A stretch of DNA of 14,699 nt, from the NCBI GenBank assembly GCA_012269655.1, contig JAAXJV010000223.1:1-14699 (forward strand). The letters are read 5' to 3'. The translations under genes and the position numbers were made by a program. Positions within the stretch are counted from its first letter, which is position 1; each line of letters opens with the position of its first letter. Shown here piece by piece: positions 1 to 7,155 of the stretch. Source of the stretch: Pseudomonadales bacterium. GTDB taxonomy: Bacteria > Pseudomonadota > Gammaproteobacteria > Pseudomonadales > Litorivicinaceae. Under the pieces are notes generated by a model, which saw only the letters and a list, made by a program, of their open reading frames with translations, was not told the origin of the DNA and made no database searches.

Positions 1-2
1 AA

Positions 3-425
3 TCCATTCTGCCGCACATCAAAGCCGGCGATACGTCATTTGTTCCCTTTTTGAATCCCGATTGGCTTAGCCAACCCAAGGAAAAAACCGTCCGTGTGTT
101 AGGCGCGGTCAACCGACCTGGTCGCTATCAGTTCAGCGACAACATGACCATCCTGGATTTACTGGCCGAAGCCGGCGGCACAAACCGCGGTGCTTTGGTT
201 GAACGCATTACGGTCGTCAATTTCAGTTGCTGTGCACACCAATCCACCACCTTTAATCTAAAGGACTTCGCCAAAACCGCGGATTTCGACAAGCTGCCGG
301 TTCTACGTGAAGGCGACACGGTCTATATCCCAGACGCGCAGGATTCAAATTTGGCCCGCGGCCGCCAACTGATCAACGACGTGTTCCAGCTCTCGAGCAT
401 CATCAAGCTTTTGGGAATTCTCTAA
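3..425 (+). CDS. Polysaccharide export protein, SLBB domain (C-terminal part)
   Basis: This is the C-terminal part of an exopolysaccharide or capsule export protein of the Wza/SypC type. The reading frame is open from base 3, so the start lies upstream of the window. The visible protein begins with a repeat end of the kind found in these proteins (HIKAGDTSFVP) and then holds a full SLBB unit: VRVLGAVNRPGRYQFSDNMTILDLLAEAGG, which is the usual beta-grasp signature, followed by the closing LREGDTVYIPD strand. The tail (QLSSIIKLLGIL) is short and hydrophobic. Proteins of this family form or feed the outer-membrane export channel for polysaccharide. The next gene overlaps its stop by one base (TAATG), so the two are co-translated. 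A TTG at 51 is not the real start, because the frame continues upstream with conserved sequence. Confidence 0.85.
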   Translation, partial: SILPHIKAGDTSFVPFLNPDWLSQPKEKTVRVLGAVNRPGRYQFSDNMTILDLLAEAGGTNRGALVERITVVNFSCCAHQSTTFNLKDFAKTADFDKLPVLREGDTVYIPDAQDSNLARGRQLINDVFQLSSIIKLLGIL

Positions 426-925
426 TGATTTTCACGCCCCGTCTAAATAACGCGCTGGCTTATCGGCTGCATCAAAACGGCGTCAAGCGCTTGATGATTG
501 TTTCCTTGGAATTTGATCAAGCCGAAATCGCCTGGAGCTTCGCCGAACATCTATTTGACCAGCAGTCTGACAGCAAAGCCCTGGTGCCTCACAGCGGACT
601 GGAAATGGCCTGCTTGCCGCTTTATTTGGCTGACCATTCCCGCCAAGCGGCTAGCCTAATGAATCAAATTTCGACCTATGATGCAGTGGTACTGGTGATC
701 GAAACAGGCCGATGCCAAAGCCATCAACTCGAGCAAGCGGTGCAACAAATCAAAACTGCTGGCGGTAATTTAATCGGCGTGATTGCAAACGACCGTGTCT
801 CACCTCCCTTGAACTTAGAGCTGTGCCGCCAACTGGATCGAGTCGGGCGCTTTTTACCCTTCGAATGGGTTGAGCGCTGGAAGCAATCCATCATGGGGAT
901 GCCTCTATTAAATATCGACGTGTAA
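425..925 (+). CDS. Degenerate CpsD/BY-kinase-like protein without a P-loop
   Basis: This 166-residue protein has the layout of the ATPase half of bacterial tyrosine kinases that control polysaccharide chain length (CpsD/CapB/Wzc C-terminal domain), but it is shortened. The segment KRLMIVSLEF at residues 21-30 sits where the family has its first strand and Walker A (GxGKS/T), yet no glycine-rich lysine loop follows. The later part, YDAVVLVIETGRCQSHQLEQ and AGGNLIGVIAND (about 85-122), matches the family's conserved strand and helix near the end of the nucleotide-binding fold. There is no C-terminal tyrosine cluster. It overlaps the SLBB export gene by one base, which is the normal place for such a kinase (compare sypC-sypD). 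I infer an inactive structural or regulatory partner in polysaccharide export. The fold assignment rests on pattern recognition only. Confidence 0.6.
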   Translation: MIFTPRLNNALAYRLHQNGVKRLMIVSLEFDQAEIAWSFAEHLFDQQSDSKALVPHSGLEMACLPLYLADHSRQAASLMNQISTYDAVVLVIETGRCQSHQLEQAVQQIKTAGGNLIGVIANDRVSPPLNLELCRQLDRVGRFLPFEWVERWKQSIMGMPLLNIDV

Positions 926-931
926 ACGGGC

Positions 932-962
932 AGTACCACGAACTTGTACCGGGCAGGGTACT
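932..962. repeat. Inverted repeat in the gap before the regulatory operon
   Basis: AGTACC at 932-937 is matched by its inverse GGTACT at 957-962. A second short pair, GTACC (946-950) and GGTAC (957-961), lies inside, and the string GGGCAG occurs twice (928-933 and 951-956). The 95-base gap between the export genes and the Hpt gene holds no convincing terminator and no -24/-12 element, so this could be an operator for the downstream regulatory operon. That role is inference. Confidence 0.35.
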
Positions 963-1020
963 AGGACCGTTTAAATCTTCGAAATAAACAACGAAACTCA
1001 ATTACATGAAAGAGTTAGCT

Positions 1021-1326
1021 ATGCACATTCAGACCCTGAAAAACGATCTTGGCGACGAGATCTTTGAGCAAATTGTAGAACTGTTTACGGCCGAAAGTTC
1101 GCGTCACTTAGACGCGCTCGGCAGCCAGGATAACGAACTGGAAGTTCGAGCCTGCCATAATTTAAAAACTCACTTCCGCACCTTTGGCGCCATGGAGCAA
1201 GCCGAATTCGCAGAATCCTTGGAGTTGGATCTCAGGGACGGGCAAAGTATTTCGGACAGCGACATTCAAACGCTGACTGAAACGACCCGGGCCTTGCAGG
1301 TCGAACTCAAAAACTTGGCTGCCTAA
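1021..1326 (+). CDS. Stand-alone histidine phosphotransfer (Hpt) protein
   Basis: A small four-helix Hpt protein of about 101 residues that would accept and pass phosphate in a phosphorelay. The signature is CHNLKTHFRTFGAMEQAEFA: the conserved His (residue 46 here) is followed by x-L-K and, seven residues after the lysine, by the usual G-A turn and the acidic/alanine helix ending in ESLE. The N-terminal helix (GDEIFEQIVELFTAES) is also typical of the family. I chose the ATG at 1021 because the purine stretch AAAGAG lies six bases before it. An in-frame ATG at 1006 would add five residues but has no ribosome binding site. No histidine kinase is encoded in the window. The gene is followed after three bases by a SypE-like protein with a receiver domain and then by a sigma-54 response regulator, so these two receivers are its likely targets. 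It resembles HptB of Pseudomonas in size and in its neighbours. Confidence 0.82.
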   Translation: MHIQTLKNDLGDEIFEQIVELFTAESSRHLDALGSQDNELEVRACHNLKTHFRTFGAMEQAEFAESLELDLRDGQSISDSDIQTLTETTRALQVELKNLAA

Positions 1327-1329
1327 TCC

Positions 1330-2814
1330 ATGAGCCGCCAGCGCATCTTGATCCGCACGGAGCTGGAGCTGACTCACGAAGAGGTCAGTCTGTTAAGGGG
1401 TCAACTCGGCTTATTAGGCCGTCACCTACGCTGGCCAAATACGCTGGTCGAACAGATCCAGCTAGTGTTTGCCGAGTGGGCGACTAACTTGGTCGAGCAC
1501 AGCGAGCAGACTGTCGTTCCCGTCTTACTGCAACAGACAGCGGATACGGTCGAATTGGTTCTGTCAGACGGCGCCAGCTTTCCAGCCACCTGTGACGAGC
1601 TTCCAGATCTAGAATCTGAATCTGGCCGCGGTCGCTGGTTAATCTCTCAAATGACCGATCAGGTCATTCAAGATAGCGGGCGTACGCAATTTTCATGGGC
1701 GCACACCCAGGGCTATGATGGACAACGGGTATTGGTGGTCGACGATGATCCGATCGTACTCGCCCTGACACAAGATTACTTAAGCACAGATTTCAATGTG
1801 GTCACGGCCGGCAGTGCCGAAGCGGCAATGAAAATTCTGAACCAACAAGCCATTGACTTGGTTGTATGTGATTTCGATTTGCCCGGCTCAAATGGGTTTG
1901 AATTACGGCGAACGCTGCTGCTCAGTCGTTCAACGGATCTGATGCCCTTTGTATTCATTTCCGGTGACAAGGATCTGGATAAAAAAGGCGCCAGCAACAC
2001 CCTGGCGGTTGACCGATTCGTCCAGAAGCCTTTCCTCCGCCACGTCATCGTCGACATTTGCCATGAAGCGATAAAAACCCAGTCTTTAATCACTCGTCGT
2101 CTACACGAACAGTTTCTGAAAACCAGTGCTCAGCGTACTCTTATCGACACCCTACCGGCTGATGCGCCATTACAGTTAGAGGCCCATCATAAGACGACCG
2201 GCCAGGGCGGCGGCGACTTCTTTCTTACTCGTGAGAATGAAAAAGGCCGCTTCTTTATCCTCGGCGACTGCATGGGACACGATCCCAGCTCCCAGTGGTA
2301 TGCCCATCTATGGGTTGGTTTTTTGCGTGGTGCTCTGATTGCTCAACAGCAAAATCAGACCCTAGAGCCATTGGCCAACATGCTGATTGACGCGGCGGCC
2401 AACGACCCCCTACTCGACGAAGCCATGTTGACGCTGTGTCTGGTCTATCAGTCAAACGAAGGCTGGATGCAGGTGACCAGCTTTGGCCATCCGCTTCCTG
2501 TCCTACTCACCCCCGACGGGCAGCCGACCGAAGTTGGCGAGCAGAACGGCATGTTGGGGTTAGGCCACATTGAATTAAACACCGCGCCAAAGGAGCGCTG
2601 GGGCGCAGGCATGCGAATGGCGCTGTTCACTGATGGGGTGACCGAGGATCCGACAGAGGCCCCGCATGGCGAGCCTGGCAGCGCGCTGATGGACTTGATG
2701 AAATCCGGTCAAAGCACCTCTTTGAACGAACTCAAATCCATCATCGCCAACGCGCACCAAGATCAGGATAAAGATGACGCCACCCTTATCATGTTAGAGG
2801 CCAAGTGTGCTTGA
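1330..2814 (+). CDS. RsbW-like kinase / receiver / PP2C phosphatase regulator (SypE-like)
   Basis: Three regulatory domains are fused in 494 residues. Residues 1-125 form an anti-sigma-type HATPase (RsbW family): the N box is FAEWATNLVEH (E49, N53), with SDGASF (79-84) and the G-R-G-x-W-L-I loop (99-105). Residues 132-250 form a receiver with acidic residues D138/D139, phosphoacceptor D181, S211 and K233. Residues 265-490 form a SpoIIE/PP2C serine phosphatase with all metal-binding motifs intact: GGGDFF (D296), GDCMGHD (D313), FTDGVTED (D435) and DDAT (D482/D483). This order matches SypE of Vibrio fischeri, which phosphorylates and dephosphorylates the STAS protein SypA. HsbR of Pseudomonas has the same domains in another order. 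The expected STAS partner is not in the window. The gene starts three bases after the Hpt gene, and its last eight bases overlap the next gene, so the three are one operon. Confidence 0.88.
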   Translation: MSRQRILIRTELELTHEEVSLLRGQLGLLGRHLRWPNTLVEQIQLVFAEWATNLVEHSEQTVVPVLLQQTADTVELVLSDGASFPATCDELPDLESESGRGRWLISQMTDQVIQDSGRTQFSWAHTQGYDGQRVLVVDDDPIVLALTQDYLSTDFNVVTAGSAEAAMKILNQQAIDLVVCDFDLPGSNGFELRRTLLLSRSTDLMPFVFISGDKDLDKKGASNTLAVDRFVQKPFLRHVIVDICHEAIKTQSLITRRLHEQFLKTSAQRTLIDTLPADAPLQLEAHHKTTGQGGGDFFLTRENEKGRFFILGDCMGHDPSSQWYAHLWVGFLRGALIAQQQNQTLEPLANMLIDAAANDPLLDEAMLTLCLVYQSNEGWMQVTSFGHPLPVLLTPDGQPTEVGEQNGMLGLGHIELNTAPKERWGAGMRMALFTDGVTEDPTEAPHGEPGSALMDLMKSGQSTSLNELKSIIANAHQDQDKDDATLIMLEAKCA

Positions 2815-4168
2815 TATAGCCAAAGTCCTGCTGGTAGATGACAACCAAACGCACCGGGCAATTTGCAACGAGTATCTGGGGCGCATTGGCTATGACTGCA
2901 TCATGGCGGGCGACGGCGCAGAAGCGCTCGAGAAGCTACGTCAAAATCGCTTTGATGCCGTACTGCTGGATTTGGGGTTACCCGACGTATCAGGTGTCGA
3001 AGTACTTCAGACCATCAAGTACGAACAACCCAATCTTCCCGTCATTGTGATCACCGCCAATAACAATTTGCGCACCGCCGTCGAGTGCATGCAACTGGGC
3101 GCCTTTGATTTTATTGAAAAACCCGCCAGCGCGTCAGTTTTACAATCGACCGTTAAGGCGGCCGCACGACAGAAATTTCAACGCCGTCGTGCCACCGATG
3201 AGAAACCCAAGGACGCTTTGGAAGAAGTCGGTCTAATCGCCGAGTCACCTGTCATGCAGGAGCCCCTGCGCTGGCTCAAGGCCTCAGCCGAGGCCAATGT
3301 AAATGTGATGATTACGGGCGAAAGTGGCACCGGCAAAGAGGTCTTTGCTCAGGGGCTTCATCAACTGAGCTCTCGGCGTCGCAAACCCTTTATTGCCATT
3401 AACTGTGGCGCGATTCCCAAAGACCTTCTCGAAAGCGAATTGTTTGGTCACAAAAAAGGCAGTTTTACCGGCGCCATTGCTGATCGAAAAGGCGCGGCAC
3501 AAGAAGCCGCCGGCGGCACGTTATTCCTAGATGAAATCGGTGAAATGAACATCGGGCTGCAGGTAAAGCTTTTGCGTTTCCTGCAAACGCGCACCTTCAA
3601 ATCCGTTGGTAGCAACCGCGAAGAAACGGTTGATGTACGCATCATCAGCGCCACCAATCGTGACCCCTTGCAGTCCGTTGAGAATGGCCTTCTTCGCGAG
3701 GATCTATACTACCGGTTGAACGTAATCCAAATCCCACTGCCGCCGCTTAGAGAACGTGGATACGACATCGTGAACATCGCGACTCAAACCATGCGACAAA
3801 TTTCAGAAGCCGAGAGCCAAGCCTTTGAGGGATTTACCAAGGCAGCGCAACAACGCCTTAAAAGTCACCACTGGCCCGGTAACGTGCGCGAATTGATTAA
3901 CGTGCTCCAAGCCACTCGTGTTATCAGTGACAAAGCGCTGATCGACGAGACCGATCTGATTATGCCCGGCCTCTCGCGCAGCTTTACAGCACCGCCTGCC
4001 AAAACACCCATTCAGAATGCCGGCCGTATGACGCTTGAGCAGGCTGAGCGGCATTGGATCGAAGAAGCGATTGAATCCTGCGAAGGCAACATGAGCAAAG
4101 CTGCCGATCTTCTGGGCGTCAGCCCATCGACTCTGTATCGCAAAAAGAAAGAATGGGATACCGACTAA
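2807..4168 (+). CDS. Sigma-54-dependent response regulator (SypG/PrsR-like)
   Basis: A 453-residue NtrC-family activator. The receiver spans 1-120 (acidic pair D11/D12, phosphoacceptor D55, T83, K105). The AAA+ domain spans about 140-375: Walker A GESGTGKE at 171-178, the sigma-54 contact loop at 218-223 reading GSFTGA instead of the usual GAFTGA, Walker B TLFLDE at 238-243, and the arginine-finger region REDLYYRL at 297-304. A Fis-type helix-turn-helix (GNMSKAADLLGVSPSTLYRK) ends the protein. The start is GTG at 2807 with AGAGG six bases before it, overlapping the previous stop by eight bases. Such regulators control exopolysaccharide genes in syp loci (SypG) and PEP-CTERM genes in exosortase loci (PrsR). 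A good -24/-12 promoter lies two genes downstream, before a PEP-CTERM-like gene, and is its most likely target. Phosphate probably comes from the Hpt protein at 1021. Confidence 0.9.
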   Translation: MLDIAKVLLVDDNQTHRAICNEYLGRIGYDCIMAGDGAEALEKLRQNRFDAVLLDLGLPDVSGVEVLQTIKYEQPNLPVIVITANNNLRTAVECMQLGAFDFIEKPASASVLQSTVKAAARQKFQRRRATDEKPKDALEEVGLIAESPVMQEPLRWLKASAEANVNVMITGESGTGKEVFAQGLHQLSSRRRKPFIAINCGAIPKDLLESELFGHKKGSFTGAIADRKGAAQEAAGGTLFLDEIGEMNIGLQVKLLRFLQTRTFKSVGSNREETVDVRIISATNRDPLQSVENGLLREDLYYRLNVIQIPLPPLRERGYDIVNIATQTMRQISEAESQAFEGFTKAAQQRLKSHHWPGNVRELINVLQATRVISDKALIDETDLIMPGLSRSFTAPPAKTPIQNAGRMTLEQAERHWIEEAIESCEGNMSKAADLLGVSPSTLYRKKKEWDTD

Positions 4169-6168
4169 GCGGGTTGTTGCTGTGCTTTTGGTTGCCCCAT
4201 TTCGCGACTGCCAACACACTGCAAGTTACGGGCATCAATCACTCGGATGATCCGCAAATTCTGGTCGTTCGAGTCGACGACCGTAACAGCCCGCCCTATG
4301 CCGACCGATTCAACGGGGAGCATTGGGTATTGCCCGGGCCTTTCGACATTCAACAAAGCCTAAGCAACTTACGCGCGGTTAACGGTCGGATTTTAAAGAC
4401 GCCTTATCAGCAGACATTGGTCTTTTCACCCTCCTCCCAAATCGAAATCCAGTCAAAGCAGATTATCGAAATACCGGAGTTGGATGCGGTCCTGGCGTTA
4501 GATTTCGGTGAACCCGACAATGTCGAATTAGGGTTTACGGTGCCTTCTACGGACCCACTGATTACCTTTGACCGCGGCCGCGCCCAGACAAACCCTGATC
4601 CCTTGACTCGAGATGGCGCTCGAGTGTCAACTCAGATCCTTCCACTGGAATCTGGCCGCTATTGGATTGCACTGTGGCTAGACGATCCAGGTGCTTGGGA
4701 ATGGGTCCCCTACTATTTACGGCGCACGGTGAGGCTGGATGGCCAAGTCTTGCTAAACGAAGCGACCAGCGAGGCGGAATGGCGCCAGCACTATGCCAGC
4801 TTTGCGCCAGATTACGCAGAACTGATGGACTCGTTGGCCAGGCCAACGTTAATTGCACAGATCGAAATAGGTGCCCAACCCAAACTTGCGATTGACTCGG
4901 ATCATGCGGCCGGACAGTTTATTGCAGGGCTGGTCGTAGCAGAGTCACAGGCATCGCTGGAACGATTGATTCAACAGCGCCATGATCGATTAAGCCGAGC
5001 TTGGCCCATCACACCCAAAACGCTACGTAGCGAGTTCGGCCCGTTGTCTAGCACTGAACAGGCCGCTCTGGGGGAATGGCGTTTTTTTGAACTGCCTCCT
5101 GGGAGCGAGGTTCGTTCGTCATCGACCCTAGACATCCGGATTTATAGCCGTCAGCGGCAACTACGCCGCCACCAATTGTCTGGAAACCTGTTAATGCATA
5201 CCGAAGATAGGTTGCATCCAGATGTTAATGCAGGCCCGTATGGTGGCGTTCTCGCGATTCGAGGGCGCACACCGGGACAATTTAGCCTCCAAGTCGATCA
5301 AAACGCGGTCGAGGTTCACATCCACGACCTCACCCGTCCCCTGCCTAAGCCCGTTGGCTTATTTTGGGAGGCGCCCTTTTGGATCAGTCAGCAGTACCCA
5401 AGCGACCCCAACCCATTTTTTGAACAGTTCCTGTGCGATCAAGCTCAGCTCAACGACTGGGGCTTGAAAATCCTAGCTCCGTCCTGGCCGTTACCACTGG
5501 AGGCCGACACCGCAGAGATTTTCTCTAGCATGCAGGACCCTGATGTTGTGAGCTACGCTGAATGGCGCCGGCTGCCAGATAACCCCGATGGCATCCTTCG
5601 GGCCTTAAGTCCATCCCCAATTTCACTGTTAGATGAGCCCAGCAACACGCGCAATACCACCGATGACTTGATGCGCACTCGAGAGCGCTTTGATGGCATC
5701 CGCTTAGCTGGATTTCTAAACAACCCGAGGGATCTTCCCTGGATTGCCCAACTGGATCGAAGTTATTTGAATGACGGGTTTGGTCTGAATCCCAAGCGGC
5801 TGCATTCACTCGCCGATCAGGGTCATGAGCTGTGGCTGTACAACATCGAAAATCCGCGCTGGGGTGCGGGGATTGCACTGCATAACGAATCGTTAAACGG
5901 TGCAGTCTTCTGGCATGCCCGGTTACCCACGGCTTGGCCGGGCAATCCGACCGACGGGCGTGAAACTGATATTTCTTGGATTGGAGATCCCATCGAGATC
6001 TGTGAGCCTATCAAGCCCAGTGCACAGCTCTTTGAGCTGATTCAAGGCATCGAAGATCAGCGCTGGGCTCGCTGGGCACAACAGCAAGGTTTACCGGTCA
6101 CTCAGTCTCAATCACGCTCCATCTTAAAACGCTGGCGCACGCATTTACTTAGCCATGCGCATCAATGA
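4153..6168 (+). CDS. Secreted protein with GH123/DUF4091-like C-terminal half
   Basis: A 671-residue exported protein. It starts with a signal peptide (MGYRLSGLLLCFWLPHFATA, likely cut after residue 20); a cysteine at 11 is not in a lipobox. The N-terminal ~390 residues look like beta-rich domains with no family I can name. The C-terminal part from about 400 recalls glycoside hydrolase family 123 and DUF4091 proteins. It has an acidic pair LLDEPS (D494, E495) where the family has its catalytic Asp-Glu, then HELWLYNIENPRWG, GAVFWHARLP, and a terminal PSAQLFELIQGIEDQRWARW, which closely follows the family ending 'PS..LE.LR.GIEDYE'. GH123 enzymes act on beta-N-acetylgalactosaminides, so trimming of the exported polysaccharide is a reasonable guess. 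The start codon lies 16 bases inside the sigma-54 activator gene with AAAGAAAG before it, so the two are translationally coupled. The domain call is from memory of motifs only. Confidence 0.65.
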   Translation: MGYRLSGLLLCFWLPHFATANTLQVTGINHSDDPQILVVRVDDRNSPPYADRFNGEHWVLPGPFDIQQSLSNLRAVNGRILKTPYQQTLVFSPSSQIEIQSKQIIEIPELDAVLALDFGEPDNVELGFTVPSTDPLITFDRGRAQTNPDPLTRDGARVSTQILPLESGRYWIALWLDDPGAWEWVPYYLRRTVRLDGQVLLNEATSEAEWRQHYASFAPDYAELMDSLARPTLIAQIEIGAQPKLAIDSDHAAGQFIAGLVVAESQASLERLIQQRHDRLSRAWPITPKTLRSEFGPLSSTEQAALGEWRFFELPPGSEVRSSSTLDIRIYSRQRQLRRHQLSGNLLMHTEDRLHPDVNAGPYGGVLAIRGRTPGQFSLQVDQNAVEVHIHDLTRPLPKPVGLFWEAPFWISQQYPSDPNPFFEQFLCDQAQLNDWGLKILAPSWPLPLEADTAEIFSSMQDPDVVSYAEWRRLPDNPDGILRALSPSPISLLDEPSNTRNTTDDLMRTRERFDGIRLAGFLNNPRDLPWIAQLDRSYLNDGFGLNPKRLHSLADQGHELWLYNIENPRWGAGIALHNESLNGAVFWHARLPTAWPGNPTDGRETDISWIGDPIEICEPIKPSAQLFELIQGIEDQRWARWAQQQGLPVTQSQSRSILKRWRTHLLSHAHQ

Positions 6169-6171
6169 TGC
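6159..6171. repeat. Perfect palindrome over the stop codon, upstream of the sigma-54 promoter
   Basis: GCATCA-A-TGATGC is a perfect six-base inverted repeat with one central base. It covers the TGA stop (6166-6168) of the preceding gene and lies about 10-20 bases upstream of the -24 element. It is followed by a second inverted repeat, CACCG-CAT-CGGTG (6171-6183), that runs into the -24 element. Either could be a protein-binding site (an activator or a repressor). This is inference from symmetry and position. Confidence 0.4.
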
Positions 6172-6181
6172 ACCGCATCGG

Positions 6182-6197
6182 TGGCGTTACCCCTGCA
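6182..6197 (+). promoter_or_regulatory. Sigma-54 (-24/-12) promoter
   Basis: TGGCGTTACCCCTGCA fits the sigma-54 consensus TGGCAC-N5-TTGCA. The invariant GG (6183-6184) and GC (6195-6196) are separated by exactly ten bases, and the flanking T, C, T and A also match. Transcription would start near 6207, giving a leader of about 28 bases before the ATG at 6235. A sigma-54 activator is encoded two genes upstream in the same operon, which supports the call. Confidence 0.7.
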
Positions 6198-6234
6198 CCT
6201 TTCACAACTTGAAAGCCTGTCCCACACTACAGCC

Positions 6235-7110
6235 ATGAAAAAGAAAACCTTACGGCCGCTGAGCCTGGCCCTCGCCCTTTCGGTCCCTTCGGTTGCCCAG
6301 GCAATTGAAGAGGTACCGGAAGCCATGCGTTACGTAGAACGCGACGAAGCAATCTTAAACACAATCGCCGAACAACTTCCGGAACGGCGTGCGGTTAATG
6401 CTGAGTTTCTGAGCGACGATACCTCTCCTGTGTTATCCCTAAACCAGGACGCAAAAGTCTGGGTTACAGGCTGGGACGAAGGTGCTGGCTACCGTAACTC
6501 CATTATGGTGGTGCAGTACGAGGACGGCGCGTTTGAAGGTCTGACCAAGGGTGATATTGACACCAACGGACGCGGCACGATTTCAATGAATGAATTGAAC
6601 CGTGTTGATGGTGTCCAGGCAGACTGGCTGTTCCCCAACTTTTCGATGCAGGGCAAAGGAGGTCAATTGTTACCCGGAGCCACATTGGACTTGAATGAGG
6701 GTGCTCCCATCGCGGCTGGGACCAACATCACCTTTGGCCTCGCGGCAAACGCTTGGGGTGGCAACAGCATTAACGGGCAAAACATTGACGGCAACGGATC
6801 CAATTATTGGGGCTTGGACTTCTTAAACCCTGAAGCCAGTGCATCCGCTGATATTAATAGCCGTCAAGACAACAGCCGCCATGTGGCCATGCTGTTTGCT
6901 GACGACAGCCAAAATACTGTGCTGATGGGCTTTGAAGACTTGCGCCGCCCCTGGGGTGACAACGACTTTAATGACGCAGTGTTCAGCATCTACGCGACTC
7001 CAGAAGGCGCATTCGCCGGATCGGAAATCGCAACCGCACCGGCACCTGGACTCGCAATACTAGGGCTACTAGGCTTGGCATTTTTCCCCCGGGCTCGAAA
7101 GAAAGCCTAG
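6235..7110 (+). CDS. Secreted DUF4114 protein with PEP-CTERM-like sorting tail
   Basis: An exported protein of 291 residues. I start it at the ATG at 6235, which gives a clean signal peptide (MKKKTLRPLSLALALSVPSVAQA, cut near residue 23). An in-frame GTG at 6181 lies inside the promoter and would bury the signal. Residues about 235-254 contain FEDLRRPWGDNDFNDAVFSI, the hallmark of DUF4114, a domain common in secreted PEP-CTERM proteins. DIDTNGRGTISMNEL (about 104-118) resembles a calcium-binding EF-hand loop with a two-residue insertion. The last 24 residues form a tripartite sorting signal: APAPG, a hydrophobic helix (LAILGLLGLAFF) and a basic end (PRARKKA). PAPG replaces the usual PEP. Exosortase would cleave it at or in the membrane during secretion with exopolysaccharide; no exosortase gene is in the window. 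The gene stands alone between a sigma-54 promoter and a terminator. Confidence 0.8.
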   Translation: MKKKTLRPLSLALALSVPSVAQAIEEVPEAMRYVERDEAILNTIAEQLPERRAVNAEFLSDDTSPVLSLNQDAKVWVTGWDEGAGYRNSIMVVQYEDGAFEGLTKGDIDTNGRGTISMNELNRVDGVQADWLFPNFSMQGKGGQLLPGATLDLNEGAPIAAGTNITFGLAANAWGGNSINGQNIDGNGSNYWGLDFLNPEASASADINSRQDNSRHVAMLFADDSQNTVLMGFEDLRRPWGDNDFNDAVFSIYATPEGAFAGSEIATAPAPGLAILGLLGLAFFPRARKKA

Positions 7111-7130
7111 CTTGCCACCACGCGATTGCA

Positions 7131-7155
7131 AAAGGCCTCAGACGAGGCCTTTTTT
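7131..7155. terminator. Bidirectional rho-independent terminator
   Basis: AAAGGCCTC (7131-7139) pairs perfectly with GAGGCCTTT (7144-7152) around the loop AGAC, and a run of six T follows on the plus strand. It ends the DUF4114 gene, whose stop is 21 bases before. On the minus strand the same hairpin, followed by TTTT-like sequence, lies directly after the ribbon-helix-helix gene, whose TAA stop (7154-7156) sits in the T run. Confidence 0.9.

Noticed and set aside
3803..4219. Minus-strand frame of 138 codons over the end of the activator gene
   Set aside because: It is antisense to the conserved helix-turn-helix and the next gene's signal peptide, with no family features.
6181..6234. GTG at 6181 as the start of the DUF4114 gene
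   Set aside because: It would place 18 codons across the sigma-54 promoter and put a hydrophilic stretch before the signal peptide; the ATG at 6235 gives a standard signal sequence.
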